This document shows, in pieces, positions 1 through 11,089 of a stretch of 64,000 nt of DNA. The first letter of the stretch is position 1. Every line of letters begins with the position of its first letter. The notes below the pieces were generated by a model, which was not told the origin of the DNA, ran no database searches, and saw only the letters and a program-made list of their open reading frames with translations. Made by a program: the position numbers and the translations under genes. The DNA is from Heloderma charlesbogerti (lineage: Eukaryota > Chordata > Lepidosauria > Squamata > Helodermatidae): NCBI GenBank assembly GCA_026122225.1, contig JANEZZ010001513.1:372001-436000 (forward strand), in the 5' to 3' direction.

Positions 1-126
1 CAACTGGATTACAAGTGCACAAACCAAATAAATCTGCTAATGGAGTGGAGAAGAGGATGAGGGAAGGCCAAAGCTGGCATTACTTTTTAAGTCTGCTATC
101 CTATACCCACTTCCTTGGTAGTGAAG

Positions 127-183
127 GCCATTGAATCCAATGGGGTGTGCTTCTGAATAGACATGCATAGGCTTGCACTGTTA
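127..183. repeat. AGTAAG-type squamate interspersed repeat, fragment
   Basis: It contains CAATGGGG followed by CTTCTGAATAGACATGCATAGG, here split by small differences. This is the hallmark of a repeat seen many times in the window, whose typical core is AGTAAG-x-CCC, CAATGGGG, ACTTAC, GACATGCATAGGATTG. I do not know its formal family name. Confidence 0.6.
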
Positions 184-234
184 GTCACTTTTGTGTTAGT
201 CACTTTTAGTTTGTGAAGTGATATATCATCTTTA

Positions 235-300
235 TTGTTCTCCACATCAAAGGGAGGTAGGCCACTATTATCCCCATTTCACAGATGTCAAAATGGATAG
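235..300. repeat. Ancient MIR/L2-like fragment
   Basis: The phrase GGTAGGCCACTATTATCCCC followed by ATTTCACAGATG closely resembles the tail shared by MIR SINEs and L2 LINEs across amniotes. It is short and old, and the limits are approximate. Confidence 0.5.
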
Positions 301-468
301 TAAATAAGGCGATACAATTAAATCTGTGGCAAAAGTGGAATTTTCATGAAGTCTTCCAGATCTGGTAATACTTGGTAAAGGGCCGTATCATGGACAAGCT
401 TTCGCAAAAAGTGAAGCCCATCTCCTTGCAAACCCACATCAAGACAAGCCCAGACCTAGCAGGCAGCA

Positions 469-850
469 GGAACTGGGCATGTTTAGCCTTGAGAAGAGAA
501 GACTGAGGGGAGATATGACAGCGCTCTTCAAGTACTTGAAAAGTTGTCACAGAGAAGAAGGCCAGGATCTCTTCTCAATCATCCTGGAGTGCAGGACATG
601 GAATAATGAGCTCAAGTTACAGGAAGCCAGATTCCGGCTAAACATCAGGAAAAACTTCCTGACAGTTAGAGCAATACGACAACAGAACCAATGACCTAGG
701 GAGGTGGTGGGCTCTTCCACACTGGAGGCGTTCAAAAGGAGGCTGAACAGCCATCTGTCAGGGATGCTCTGACTTGGATTCCTGCATTGAGCAGGGGGTT
801 GGACTCGATGGCCTTGTAGGCCCCTTCCAACCCTACCATTCTATGATTCT
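469..850 (+). mobile_element. CR1 LINE, 5'-truncated 3' end
   Basis: This is the 3' part of a CR1 non-LTR retrotransposon. It starts at the same internal point seen at about 56079 in the longer CR1 copy and ends in the diagnostic CR1 tail, a short direct repeat of ATTCTATG. The end of the reverse transcriptase frame and the 3' UTR are present (GGACTCGATGGCCTTGTAGG near 799). Extreme 5' truncation is the normal outcome of CR1 target-primed reverse transcription. It is not functional. Confidence 0.93.
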
Positions 851-1020
851 AGGCTATGGCCTGTTCTATTTTTAAACCAAAAAAATTGTTTTAGGAAAAA
901 ATAAATCTAAAATAAGAACTTTCTTCCCTTTCAGTAGATTGTAGCAGTGGAGAACAAGGAGATGGTGCAACTCCCTAGAATTCTGCATTCACAGGACAGG
1001 TAAAGGCTGATCTTATGAAT

Positions 1021-1085
1021 GTTTGTTTGTTTGTTTATTTATTTATTTCATTTCTATACCGCCCAATAGCCGAAGCTCTCTTTAC
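1021..1085 (-). repeat. L2-type LINE 3' end, antisense
   Basis: A TTTG/ATTT tract followed by ATTTCTATACCGCCCAATAG is the reverse complement of the 3' end of an abundant L2-type LINE (conserved AGAGAGCTTCGG box, GGCGGTATA, then an AAAT-rich tail). Only the last 65 bases remain. Confidence 0.75.
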
Positions 1086-1194
1086 TCGGACGCATGTTCC
1101 ACTGTACTCAGTGGGCCCTACTGTTTAAGTCAGTGTGCATAGTATGGTAGCTTTAAACACAATGCTTTGTTTACTTCAAAACAAGTCTTTGTTT

Positions 1195-1415
1195 CAATGG
1201 GATTTACTTCCTAGGTATGCTTAGGCTTGCAGCTGCATAGCCTGATCCTATGCTTATGTGGGAATAGGTTTTACTGAGTTCAGTGGGACTTACAAGTATC
1301 TGTGCCTAGAACTGCATTCTTATATCACAATTCTATGAATGTTTATTCAGAAGAAAGTCCCACTCTGTTCAATGGGGCATGCTCCCAGGTAAGTAAGCAA
1401 GCGTAAGATTGCAGA
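1195..1415. repeat. AGTAAG-type repeat, two adjoining copies
   Basis: Two units lie side by side. One is around 1200-1320 (GGGATTTACTTCC, GATCCTATGCTTATGTGGGA, TTCAGTGGGACTTAC). The other is at 1335-1415 (AGAAAGTCCCACTC, TTCAATGGGGCATGC, AGGTAAG). They match the family described at 127-183. Confidence 0.65.
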
Positions 1416-2583
1416 CCCAGTTCTGTAACAAAATGTGGCATGCAGTTTGCATCAGGGGGTGGATTATTGTCTGTCTTGTGAAAAGCTAGCATTTCTCTTC
1501 TACTTTTGTATATTTCCGAATTTCAGGATATAATTGGTCTTTTTGCCAATGTGGACTAAGAAACAAGGTTTCTTTCTCAGTTAACTGATGCACATGGAGA
1601 CAGAGCTTAAAATGGGGGGGGGTACACAAATCCCACACCTGATTTTCCCCCAGGCTTAGCCTGGCCATGACCCCATAACCTTCTAAAACTGGTAGCTAAG
1701 GGGGCCAACATAAAAGGTAAGTGGGCTGAATCCCCCCCCCTCAAAAAAAATCCACATGAAGAAGTGGTAGTGGCTGGGTGTTTTCTTGATCTCCGCCATA
1801 TTATGAAGCTCTGCAAGGTTGCAAACCTTGACCATACTATCTATGGAAAACATTTCTGTGCCATACAGGCAGTCATCCAAGGTAAACACATCTCTACATC
1901 TTTCCTTTATGAAAATTCACATTATTATAATCTGACATGGATTTTGTTTCATGACCACATTATCAAAATGTCCATGTCCTAGACATTCATCCGGCAGGCA
2001 GTCTGGAGAACATTGGTTCTCTAAGGGTTACAGCATTACAACTGTTCTTTGCAAATAAAATTCACATCTGTTCTGACAACTTATTTCAGCCTGATGCAAC
2101 TTGAAAAGGTCGAGATTAATCCCAGAAAATCAGAGTTCTATTGGAAAGGCCAAATCAACTTTAATTGTAGCACATTGCTATTTATATTGACATTTAGCCA
2201 CAGTGGAGCATTATTCTTTTCACTGCTAATGTTTGTTTGACTCTGGAATCTCTGTGATTGCTCATTCTTGATGCTAAACTGTGTTTTATGTTGCATAACT
2301 TAAACGAGTGATGTATCTTAATGTTAGTTTCACTGACCCACGACATACCGTGTGTATGTTTATGAAAGAACGGCATTTGGCTTTTATACACTGTGTGCTG
2401 GTATTACATTGCCCATCTGTGTTTAACTTTACCAATGGGGTGCACAGCAGATGGGCATATTCTGAGAAACCAAAAGGTGTCTTTTGGAATTGAGCATTGC
2501 TTGTAGTGTACGGCCAGGATCCAAACAACCATGAAACTAGTTCCATGAGCTTCATACTTGTTTTTTCTTGACTCCTGGCAGTC

Positions 2584-2626
2584 AGTGTAATCCAATGCAT
2601 ATTTACATGGAAGTAAGTCCCACAAT
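2584..2626. repeat. AGTAAG-type repeat, left half split by BovB
   Basis: ACATGGAAGTAAGTCCCACAAT is the left part of an AGTAAG-type unit (quoted here across the target site). It resumes after the BovB insertion at 5880. The BovB element inserted into this older repeat, and GTCCCACAAT is duplicated on both sides. Confidence 0.75.
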
Positions 2627-5600
2627 CCCCTTCATGGATCACTGCCTTGTTGTGGCGAAGGGGCTTGCGTAACTCAGTGAAGCCATAAGCTATGCCGTGC
2701 AGGGCCACCCAAGACGGACAGTCATGGTGGAGAAGGAAATGGCAACCCACTCCAGTATTCTTGCCAACAAAACCCCATGGAACGTATCACAAGGCTAAAG
2801 GATATGATGCTGGAAGATGAGCCCCTCAGGTCAGAAGGTGTCCAGTATACTACTGGGGAAGAGCAGAGGGCATTTCCAAGTAGTGCCAGAAAGAGTGAAG
2901 CGGCTGGGCCAAAGCCAAAAGGACACTCAGCTGTGGATGTGTCTGATGGTGAAAAAAAAATCCGATGCTGTAAAGAACAATATTGTTTAGGAACCTGGAA
3001 TGTAAGATCATGGGGGCTGGACTCGATGGCCTTGTAGGCCCCTTCCAACTCTACTATTCTATGATTTGATCAATGAATCAAGGTAAGCTGGAGGTGGTCA
3101 AACATCAGATGGTAAGATTAAACATTGACACCTTGGGAATCAGCGAACTAAAATGGACAAGCATGGGCGAATTTAATTCAGGTGACCATTCTATCTACTA
3201 CTGTGGGCAAGAATCCCTTAGAAGAAATGGAGTAGCACTCATAGTCAATAAAAGGGTGGGAAAAGCAATACTGGGGTACAATCTCAAAAATGATAGAATG
3301 ATCTCAGTACGAATCCAAGGCAAACCATTCAACATCACAGTAATTCAAGTTATGCCCCAACCACTGAGGCCGAAGAAGCTGAGGTTGATCGGTTCTATGA
3401 AGACCTACAACATCTTCTAGAACTAACATCAAAAAAGATGTCCTTTTCATCATAGGGGATTGGAATGCTAAGTAGGAAGTCAAGAAATCACTGGGAAAAC
3501 AGGCAAGCATGGCCTTGGTGTACAAAATGAAGCAGGACAAAGGCCAATAGAGTTTTGCCAAGAGAACACGCTGATCATAGCAAACACTCTTTTCCAACAG
3601 CATGGGAGGTGACTCTACACATGGACATCACCAGATGGTCAATATCAAAATCAGATTGATTATGTCCTTTGCAGCCAAAGATGGAGAAGCTCTATACAGT
3701 CAGTAAAAACAAGCCCTGGAGCTGACTGTAGCTCAGATCATGAGCTTCTTGTTGCAAAATTTCGGCTTCAATTGAAGAACATAGGGAAAACCACTAAACC
3801 GTTCAGGTATGACCTAAATCATATCCCTTAAGAATATACAGTGGACGTGAGGAATAGATTTAAGGGATTAGACCTGATAGACAGACTGCCTGAGAAACTA
3901 TGAACAGAGGTCCATCACATTGTTCAGGAGGCAGCAACTCAATCCATGCCAAAGAAAAAGAAATGCAAGAAAGCAAAGTGGTTGTCTGATGAGGCTTTAC
4001 AAGTAGCTGAGGAAAGAAGGGAAGCGAAAAGCAAGGGAGAAAGGGGAAGATATATCCAACTGAATGCAGAGTTCCAGAGAGTAGCAAGGAGAGACAAGAA
4101 GGCCTTCTTAAATGAACAATGCAAAGAAATCAAGGAAAACAATAGAATGGGAAAGACTAGAGATCTCTTCAAGAAAATTGGAGATCTCAAGGGAACGTTT
4201 TGTGCAAAGACAGGCATGATAAAGGACAAAGAAGGCAGGGACCTAACAGAAGCAGATGAGATTAAGAAGAGGTGGAAAGAATACACAGAAGAACTATACA
4301 GGAAAGATCTGAATGTCCCTGATAGCCATGATAGTGCGGTCACTGAACTTGAGCCGGACATCCTCGAGAGTGAAGTCAAGTGGGCCTTAGGAAGCATTAC
4401 TAACAACAAAGCTAGTGGAGATGACAGTATTCCAGCTGAGCTATTTCAAATCCTAAAAGATGATGCTGTTAAAGAGCTGCACTCAATATCCCAACAAATT
4501 TGGAACATTCAACAGTGACCACAAAACTGGAAAAGGTCAGTTTACATTCCATTTCCAAAGAAGGGCAATGCCAGAGTGTTCAAACTACTGTACAATTGCA
4601 CTCATTTCACATGCCAGCAATGTTATGCTCCAAATCCTACAAGGTAGGCTTCAGCAGTATGTGAAACGAGAATTACCGGAAGAACAAGCTGGGTGTCGAA
4701 GAGGCAGAGGAACTAGAGATCAAATCGCCAACATTCGCTGGATCATGGAGAAAGCCAGAGAATTCCAGAAAAACGTCTATTTCTGCTTCATTGACTACAC
4801 TAAAGCCTTTGATTGTGTGGATCACAACAAACTCTGGCAAATTCTGAAAGAGATGGGAGTACCAGACCACCTTACCTGTCTCCTGAGAAACCTGTACGAG
4901 GGTCAAGAAGCAACAGTAGGAACCGGACATGGAACAACTGATTGGTTCCAAATTGGGAAAGGAGTACGACACGTAAACTGTATATTGTCGCCCTGCTTAT
5001 TTAACTTATATGCAGAGTACATCATGAGAAACGCTGGGTTGGATGAAGCACAGGTCGGAATTAAGATTGCCAGAACTATCAACAACCTCAGATACGCAGA
5101 CGATACCACCCTAATGGCAGAAAGCGAAGAGGATCTAAAGAGCCTCTTGTTGAGGGTGAAAGAGGAGAGTACAAAAGCTGGTCTGAAACTCAAAATTAAA
5201 AAAACTAAGATCATGGCATCTGGCCCCATCACTTCCTGGCATATAGAAGGGGAAGAAATGGAAGCAGTGACAAATTTTATTTTCTTGGGCTCCAAGATCA
5301 CCGCAGATAGTGACTGTAGCCATGAAATTAAAAGACGCTTGCTCTTTGGGAGGAAAGCTATGGCAAACCTAGACAGCATAGTAAGGAGCAGAGACATCAC
5401 CTTGGTGACAAAAGTTCGTATAATCAAAGCTATGGTTTTCCCAGCAGTAATGTATGGCTGTGAGAGCTGGACTATAAGGAAGGCTGAGCGCCGAAGAATT
5501 GATGCTTTCGAACTGTGGTTCTGGAGAAGACTCTTACGAGTCCCCTGGACTGCAAGGAGGTCAAATCAGTCCATACTAAAGGAAAACAACCCTGACTGCT

Positions 5601-5879
5601 CATTGGAAGGACAGATACTGAAGCTGAAACTCAAATATTTTGGCCACCTAATGCGAAGAGAAAACTCCCTGGAAAAGACCCTGATGCTGGGAAAGGTTGA
5701 AGGCAAAAGGAAAAGGGTATGGCAGAGGATGAGATGGCGAGATAGCATCACCGATGCAATGAATATGAATTTGAGTACATCCCGGGAGAGAGTGGAGGAC
5801 AGGAAGGCTTGATGTGCTATGGTCCATGGGGTCATGAAGAGTCAGACATGACTTAACGACTGAACAACAACAACAACAT
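2627..5879 (+). mobile_element. BovB (RTE) LINE copy 1, near full length, decayed
   Basis: BovB is an RTE-clade retrotransposon encoding one protein with an apurinic-type endonuclease and a reverse transcriptase. This copy has the expected full length of about 3.2 kb, from CCCCTTCATGGATCACTGCC to the 3' CAACAA-rich tail. A perfect 10-bp target duplication, GTCCCACAAT, lies at 2617-2626 and 5880-5889. The endonuclease part (about 2990-3910) is broken by stops, but its SDHELL motif remains near 3735-3755. The reverse transcriptase part runs in two overlapping frames (3946-4518 and 4460-5812) with a frameshift near 4500. The catalytic YADD is at 5093-5104. The final frame ends at a TGA (5810-5812) where a tryptophan is expected. 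About 30 bases are missing near 2727 compared with copy 2, and a CR1 tail is inserted at 3011. It is inactive. Confidence 0.96.
3011..3067 (+). mobile_element. 57-bp CR1 tail nested inside BovB copy 1
   Basis: This short stretch carries the CR1 3' terminus (GACTCGATGGCCTTGTAGG then CTATTCTATGATT). It interrupts BovB sequence that is continuous in copy 2 near 34445. GATCA flanks it at 3006-3010 and 3068-3072, a probable 5-bp target duplication. It is an extreme 5' truncation and younger than BovB copy 1. Confidence 0.88.
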
Positions 5880-5915
5880 GTCCCACAATATTCACTGGGG
5901 CTTGATTCCAGGGAA
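5880..5915. repeat. AGTAAG-type repeat, right half
   Basis: GTCCCACAAT then ATTCACTGGGGCTTGATTCC continues the unit interrupted at 2626 by BovB copy 1. Confidence 0.7.
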
Positions 5916-6039
5916 AGAGGGATACGATTGAGTTTCAAAAGTAGCTTGTGAGAGGACATTGTGTGTACACGCGTGTATACACGCACGCACCATTTAAAGA
6001 GTGTCAAAGACTCCATTAGGCTCATGCATGGGTCTAACC

Positions 6040-6380
6040 ACTTCTTTCAATCCCAGACTAGCTGGTTTGTACACCACAAGGTGGTTAATAAGCACATGTC
6101 AGCCCGATTTGCATAACTACCTTCATTGGGTGCAGCTTTTAATGCCGTCCAAACCTGGTGAGGATGGCTTGTTGGGGAGGTTAGCAAATGACCCAGAACC
6201 CATAGCCTGTTCCATGGTTGTGGGGCGGCTTGTTAACTACCCCAACAAGTCACCCTTGCTGGGTTTGGATAACACAAGGAGCTGTGGTGGGGAACTTGGA
6301 CTGGCAATTTGGTGCCTATGGGCGCCACAACTCACAACCCATTGTGGTTTAAATAAGCCACAGTAGGCTGTGGCGCCTCT
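6040..6380. repeat. Probable MITE with GGCTTGTTAAC boxes
   Basis: The segment has GCGGCTTGTTAACTACCCC near 6226 and a partly self-complementary layout. Related boxes (GTGGCTTGTTAACCAC) occur at 15739, so this looks like a non-autonomous DNA transposon family. The limits are uncertain. The open frame across it is not homologous to anything I recognise. Confidence 0.4.
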
Positions 6381-7548
6381 TGAATTCAGACACCTTCCTG
6401 ACCACCTACAAGTTTCCAGTACTTGTTATCAGCCCAACTGTGAATTGAAAGTTTACTTTTGGTGGAGAGCAAAAGACTCTCACTTGGCAATACTTAGCTG
6501 CCTGACCTGGAGAAAAATTCTCATGATGGTGTAATGGTGCTTCAAGTAACAGGTGGCAAATACTGGGGTATGAGCCTTATCTTCTGATATGACAAGCACT
6601 TACAGGAATGTTGCTAGATACAGCTGTTTAAGAAGGCTTAATGAACAGCAAGTCGATACTAATCTCTATGAAATTAATATTTTCTTTGACAGTCCAGCAG
6701 GGCAATTACGTTTGGGCTTAAGGTAAGACTTGTCAAGTGACAAACCTCCTACTCTGCAACAGACTGTAGCTTCATGCATATTCCCCTTTGTTGTCTCAAC
6801 TTGCATTTTTCCAGACCTCTTTTAAAATGTAGCATATCATGGATGAACTGGCATTCAAGTATGAAGTCCTTAGCAAAATGTGATCGCTGTTTATATAAAT
6901 TTGTGCTGATGTCCATAAGGTAGTGGGTTTCTTTCAACTACCTAGACAGAGTCCAAACTGTCACCAGCAATTTGGGGAATTTTCTATAGAAGGACTCCAT
7001 TGCACTTACAATTTAGCGTACTTAAACAGAAAAATAACTCTACCAAGGAAGATGCATCGTGTCATGTACAGTGATAAGATTTATTTGTTTTTTTTCCCCA
7101 GAAGTCCTGTAATGTTATATTTGCGATCCAAGACAAGTGATGAACCTTGGTGAAATGTTTTGCCACGACTGTGTAACGTTTTGTTGGCTTATGCCCATTT
7201 CTACCATTGGTAAAATTAACCATATGTGCTGCTTCACTTCTGGCAGGATATTGCATGAACAACCTCAAAATTCCATATTGTCACTGTTAAATGACACACA
7301 TTTTAACTTTATCTTGATAGCTGATTTACAAATATTTTCTTCTAGTCATTAATTTGAAAGGGCCATGAAAATTCAGCATACACTGGAATATACTGAACAA
7401 CAACAACAATCTTACACAGTAATGGCAATGCTAGCTATACACTAGCATGTCTTTCCTCTGTGGTTAAAACTGAATCTCCCACATAGAAGGGTGACGAATG
7501 ATGCAGGAACTTACAGTGAAGTCTTATGCATTGTCCTGAGCTTGGAGA

Positions 7549-7895
7549 ATGTTAACAAGGGAGACAGCCTTCGTGGTGGTAACCCCCCGATTGTGCTATG
7601 CTCTCCTCACTGAGGTCCGCCTGGCTCCAAAATTGTCATCTTTTCAGCACCAAGTTAAGACTGCCCTCTACTCCCAGGCATTGGATGGTGTTTTTGTTAA
7701 TGTCAGTTGTTCTATCAGGTCCTGGTATCTTAATGTAATAAATAAATTGTAACTTTTTTAGCTGTTTTAAATTGTTTTTTTAATTTCTATGTTAAAGTTT
7801 GTAAATTATATTTTATGTATTTCTAGGTTGTAATTTTTGTGAACTGCTCAGAGTGCTTTGACTATTGAGCAGTATAAAAATGAAATAACTGAAAT
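7549..7895 (+). mobile_element. L2-type LINE, C-terminal coding remnant and 3' end
   Basis: A plus-strand frame includes TPRLCYALLTEVRLAPKL and then SSFQHQVKTALYSQAL, typical of the extreme C-terminus of L2-clade LINE polyproteins. It is followed by an AT-rich 3' UTR with TGTGAACTGCTCAGAGTGC and GAGCAGTATAAAAATG, the degenerate form of the family's 3' box. It is 5'-truncated and old. Confidence 0.75.
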
Positions 7896-7897
7896 GA

Positions 7898-7955
7898 AAT
7901 GCATGTTTACTCTGAAGTAAGCTCCATTATGTTCAGGAAAGTGTGGATAGGCCTT
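7898..7955. repeat. AGTAAG-type repeat fragment
   Basis: TTTACTCTGAAGTAAGCTCC then ATTATGTTCAGGAAAG is a diverged unit of the AGTAAG family, abutting the L2-type tail. Confidence 0.5.
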
Positions 7956-8059
7956 AGTATTCTATTTCTGGATTATTCTAATTATATTTTACCTACTTCT
8001 TTTGAGATAAATCTGATGATCCCTTGCGTCAAGGGTGCACAGCTTTTTTGGGCCTGGTT

Positions 8060-8127
8060 GGCACACACACACACACACAACCTTTTCAGCACACACATAC
8101 ACATAGATGGCACATATATTACACACA
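8060..8127. repeat. (CA)n microsatellite, interrupted
   Basis: A clean CA run at about 8062-8079 is followed by interrupted CA/TA dinucleotides to 8127. The small open frames here are by-products. Confidence 0.9.
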
Positions 8128-9081
8128 CAGACACAGCCCATGGTGATCCTGATACAGATTCCTATTTCCTGCAAGCAGCAGCCGGAAAGAGTGACCTGTG
8201 TGAGGAATTCTGCAGGAGGGAGTGAAGAGTACAGGCCATGGGGAACTGGGCAATGGGGAGGATTTGGTGGTGGTGGTAGGTGTCGGACCATCCTTGGGGA
8301 AACACAGTAAAGGACTTAGAGAGCTGCATGTGGCTCCCGGGCTACAGGCTGCATGCTCTTGCTTGAATCTCTTGCTGGTTTCCCTTGTCTTCTCATGACT
8401 GACTGCTGACTTTTAATGACAGCTGCAGGTGACTGCATGTTTGACAGCTCCTGCGTGAAAGAAAATATGTACACATAGAAAATGAAACTGTCCTTGAGAA
8501 AGGTAAGTTAGCAGTGTGGATAGTATTACGGATGACCATGACATTTTGCTTTGGAAGTGTTATAAATAGTGAATTCTTCTTCTCACTGGAAAGATGGATT
8601 TGGGGAAGTGATGGTCAAACCCATAAAGCCAGACCCATGTGTTAAATGCCTCCATTGACTTCAACTAGAGGGATGATGATAATCTTGCCCTATTACATTG
8701 CCTTCATGTTATATCAACTAGTCTGCTCAGTTAAATACTGCTACATAGCTACTGTGTAATATATAACTACCAGCACATCTAAGAGGTCCTCAAAATAAAA
8801 ATAAGCCAAGACAGGGGAAATTCTAAAGCTTGTGCAATATTTGACCGCTTTTAACATCAATGAATTATTACCATAGTTGTATTTTGCAGTTTGAAAATTT
8901 AGGTTTTAGTCCTCACCTTGTCATTGTTCGAAGTATTTAACCAAAAATAATGTATTTAGCATGCACAATGCTTAAAAAACATGGTGCTTTCCATGAGGTT
9001 AGAAAGAATATCTTAAGCTTGGTAAAATACTTAAAGGTATTTATTTATCATTTAAATTTAGTTGGTGTGTGACGATGCCCT

Positions 9082-9180
9082 TAGACTGCAATCCTATGCA
9101 CACTTACCTGGAAGTAAGCCCTATTTAACTCAGTTGAGCATACTTCTGAATAGACATGCATAGGATTGCCCTGTTAGTCT
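9082..9180. repeat. AGTAAG-type repeat, good copy
   Basis: This is one of the best-preserved units: GCAATCCTATGCACACTTAC, then GGAAGTAAGCCC, TACTTCTGAATAG, and ACATGCATAGGATTG. The two outer ends (GCAATCCTATGC and GCATAGGATTG) are inverted repeats of each other, so the family is palindromic. Confidence 0.8.
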
Positions 9181-9559
9181 GATTTTTAAGTGAAGTATTT
9201 AGGAAATAATCATAGGTGGAGGTGATCCCTCCTGTCAAGTGTATAGCCACTCTTCTTTCCTAAGCTGCCATTTTGATCTCCAGATGGCAGTTTTATTGTG
9301 AAACAGCATTCCCCACTACTCTGTTGGACACAGATCTTCTACATAACCTGTCCTATGGACCAACTACTCATACATTTATGTAACACTCTGTGGAAGCATG
9401 ACTAAAATACCTCCAAGCATTGTGTAGGTAGGTGTGAGCCTTTAAATTCTAGTAGATACTCAAACAGTAACACCTCCATGCACAAGTGGTTTATTTATGA
9501 CATACGTTTTATTGACATTAATATTTGCTTCTAGTCTGAACCTTGTTTGGCTACTGAAA

Positions 9560-9950
9560 TTAATAAATGGTGACAGCACAGCCTCTCTAGAAAAGATGCT
9601 GATAATACAACATTTTCCCATCAAATCCCCTTAAAGCTGATTCCCATAAACACTAATTGCTGCTCTTTTTCTAGAATTAATTTGAGTGGGAAATGAAGTT
9701 TTATCATAACAGAATTAATAGAAAACATTAGCTAATTGTTAGTGCTGGCATATTTCTAAAGTACTCAACATAAAGACAATAAACTGAATGTAATCAGGAA
9801 TTCCTATATGGAGTCAAGACAAGAAAATTAGAACAGCTACAGCCATTTGAATCATCACATCCGATCTGTGTAATTTATTAGTTAATACATGCTCAAGTGA
9901 TTCAAGGTTGTACATTGCCTAATTTTATTTCAAAGCAAACACTGTACTTT
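9560..9950. other. Candidate conserved non-coding sequence
   Basis: This is AT-rich, non-repetitive sequence about 1.2 kb below the TOX polyadenylation region. It has runs that look like homeodomain and MADS-type sites (for example GAATTAATTTGAGTGGGAAA). I see no coding potential. The call rests only on composition and absence of repeats, so it is weak. Confidence 0.2.
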
Positions 9951-11089
9951 TTAGGCATTTTACATTTTTAAAAATTGGATTACTACAATGTCTCTATTTC
10001 ACATGTGAAATAGAAGCCAATTGATTATCAATTTGATCAATAGAAGGGTTGTAAAACTTTGCCACAGTGAGCATCCCTTAAGACAAGAAAACTATTGTAA
10101 ACTTCCTCAAACACTGAGGGATGCCTTGCTTGGCAGAGCTCATCATCTGAGGAAAACAAACAAAAGGAAATGGGAATGATGAGAACCAATTTGCCAAGAT
10201 ATAATCTGATGTTTGTTTTGGATGAGGAGAGGGAGGATTTTAAGTAAGTTCCCAAAAAAAGAGTGCTACCAATTAGCACTGAACACCTGAAGAGGGCTTC
10301 TGTCCATGCCTATTCAATACACAGGTGGGAGACCTGAAGGTGTTTCAGACACCTATGACAAATATTCATCCCTTCCTAGGTAGGCCCACTCCCATCTGAA
10401 GAACCATGGAACTTGTACCATTCAGGATGGACTCGCCTCAGAATGGGTTGTCTTTAACTATTCATCGTCTAAACCTTACAAATACGCAATTTGGGCCTCT
10501 CTCGTTCAGTACTCTACTCTTGGACCATCCAGTGGTTACCAAGGAAGCACTGAATTGGCCCTGCTTCTGCTACTTCCTACTCATAAAGATAATGACACAG
10601 CCCTTTTTGCCTTCATAACTGAAGCCTTTTTGGTAACTTTACATTTTGGTTTTATTTTTCCATTATAATTCTTCACTTTTTGGGAAGATGTTCTTTGAAC
10701 ACCAAAGGCATTCATTTAAAACTGTGGTTATGTGGCCAGTAGATTACATGGATCTGCACGCATGCAGGGGCTTCTCTGTTGTTCTTTACGAGCAGAGGAA
10801 TGACCTGTGCATGTAACACAATCCCTGTGAATGTGCAGAAAGCTTCCCTTCATAGAAGAGAATGGGGAAGTCCCTGTGCACATCAGACTTTTGATGTACT
10901 TTATGTCTTTTTAATCAGTCATCACTAACGTTGTCTAAATAACATGTTACTTGAACAGCCTTCTTTTATATGACCAGAGCAAGAGAGAGGTTTCTTAAGG
11001 CTTTAGCTCCCCTCTCATTTTTTTCCTTTTGGTCTCAGATCAACATATGGAGTGCAGAATAAATGCTGATTACCTTCATTTTCTGCCAG

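Larger units (their letters stand above)
1..11089. other. Intergenic region downstream of TOX
   Basis: No host coding exon was recognised here. All open frames are short or belong to mobile elements (CR1 469-850, BovB 2627-5879, L2-type 7549-7895). Stretches where I see nothing definite are 310-468, 1420-2580, 6380-7540, 8310-9080 and 9960-11080. They are AT-rich and non-coding in all frames. The neighbouring TOX gene reads away from its introns into this region, so this is its 3' flank. Confidence 0.7.

Noticed and set aside
2286..2750. 154-residue minus-strand open frame
   Set aside because: It crosses the junction of an AGTAAG repeat and the BovB 5' end in antisense, so it cannot be an ancient gene.
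8107..8310. Small plus-strand frames over the CA tract
   Set aside because: Low-complexity translation of a microsatellite.
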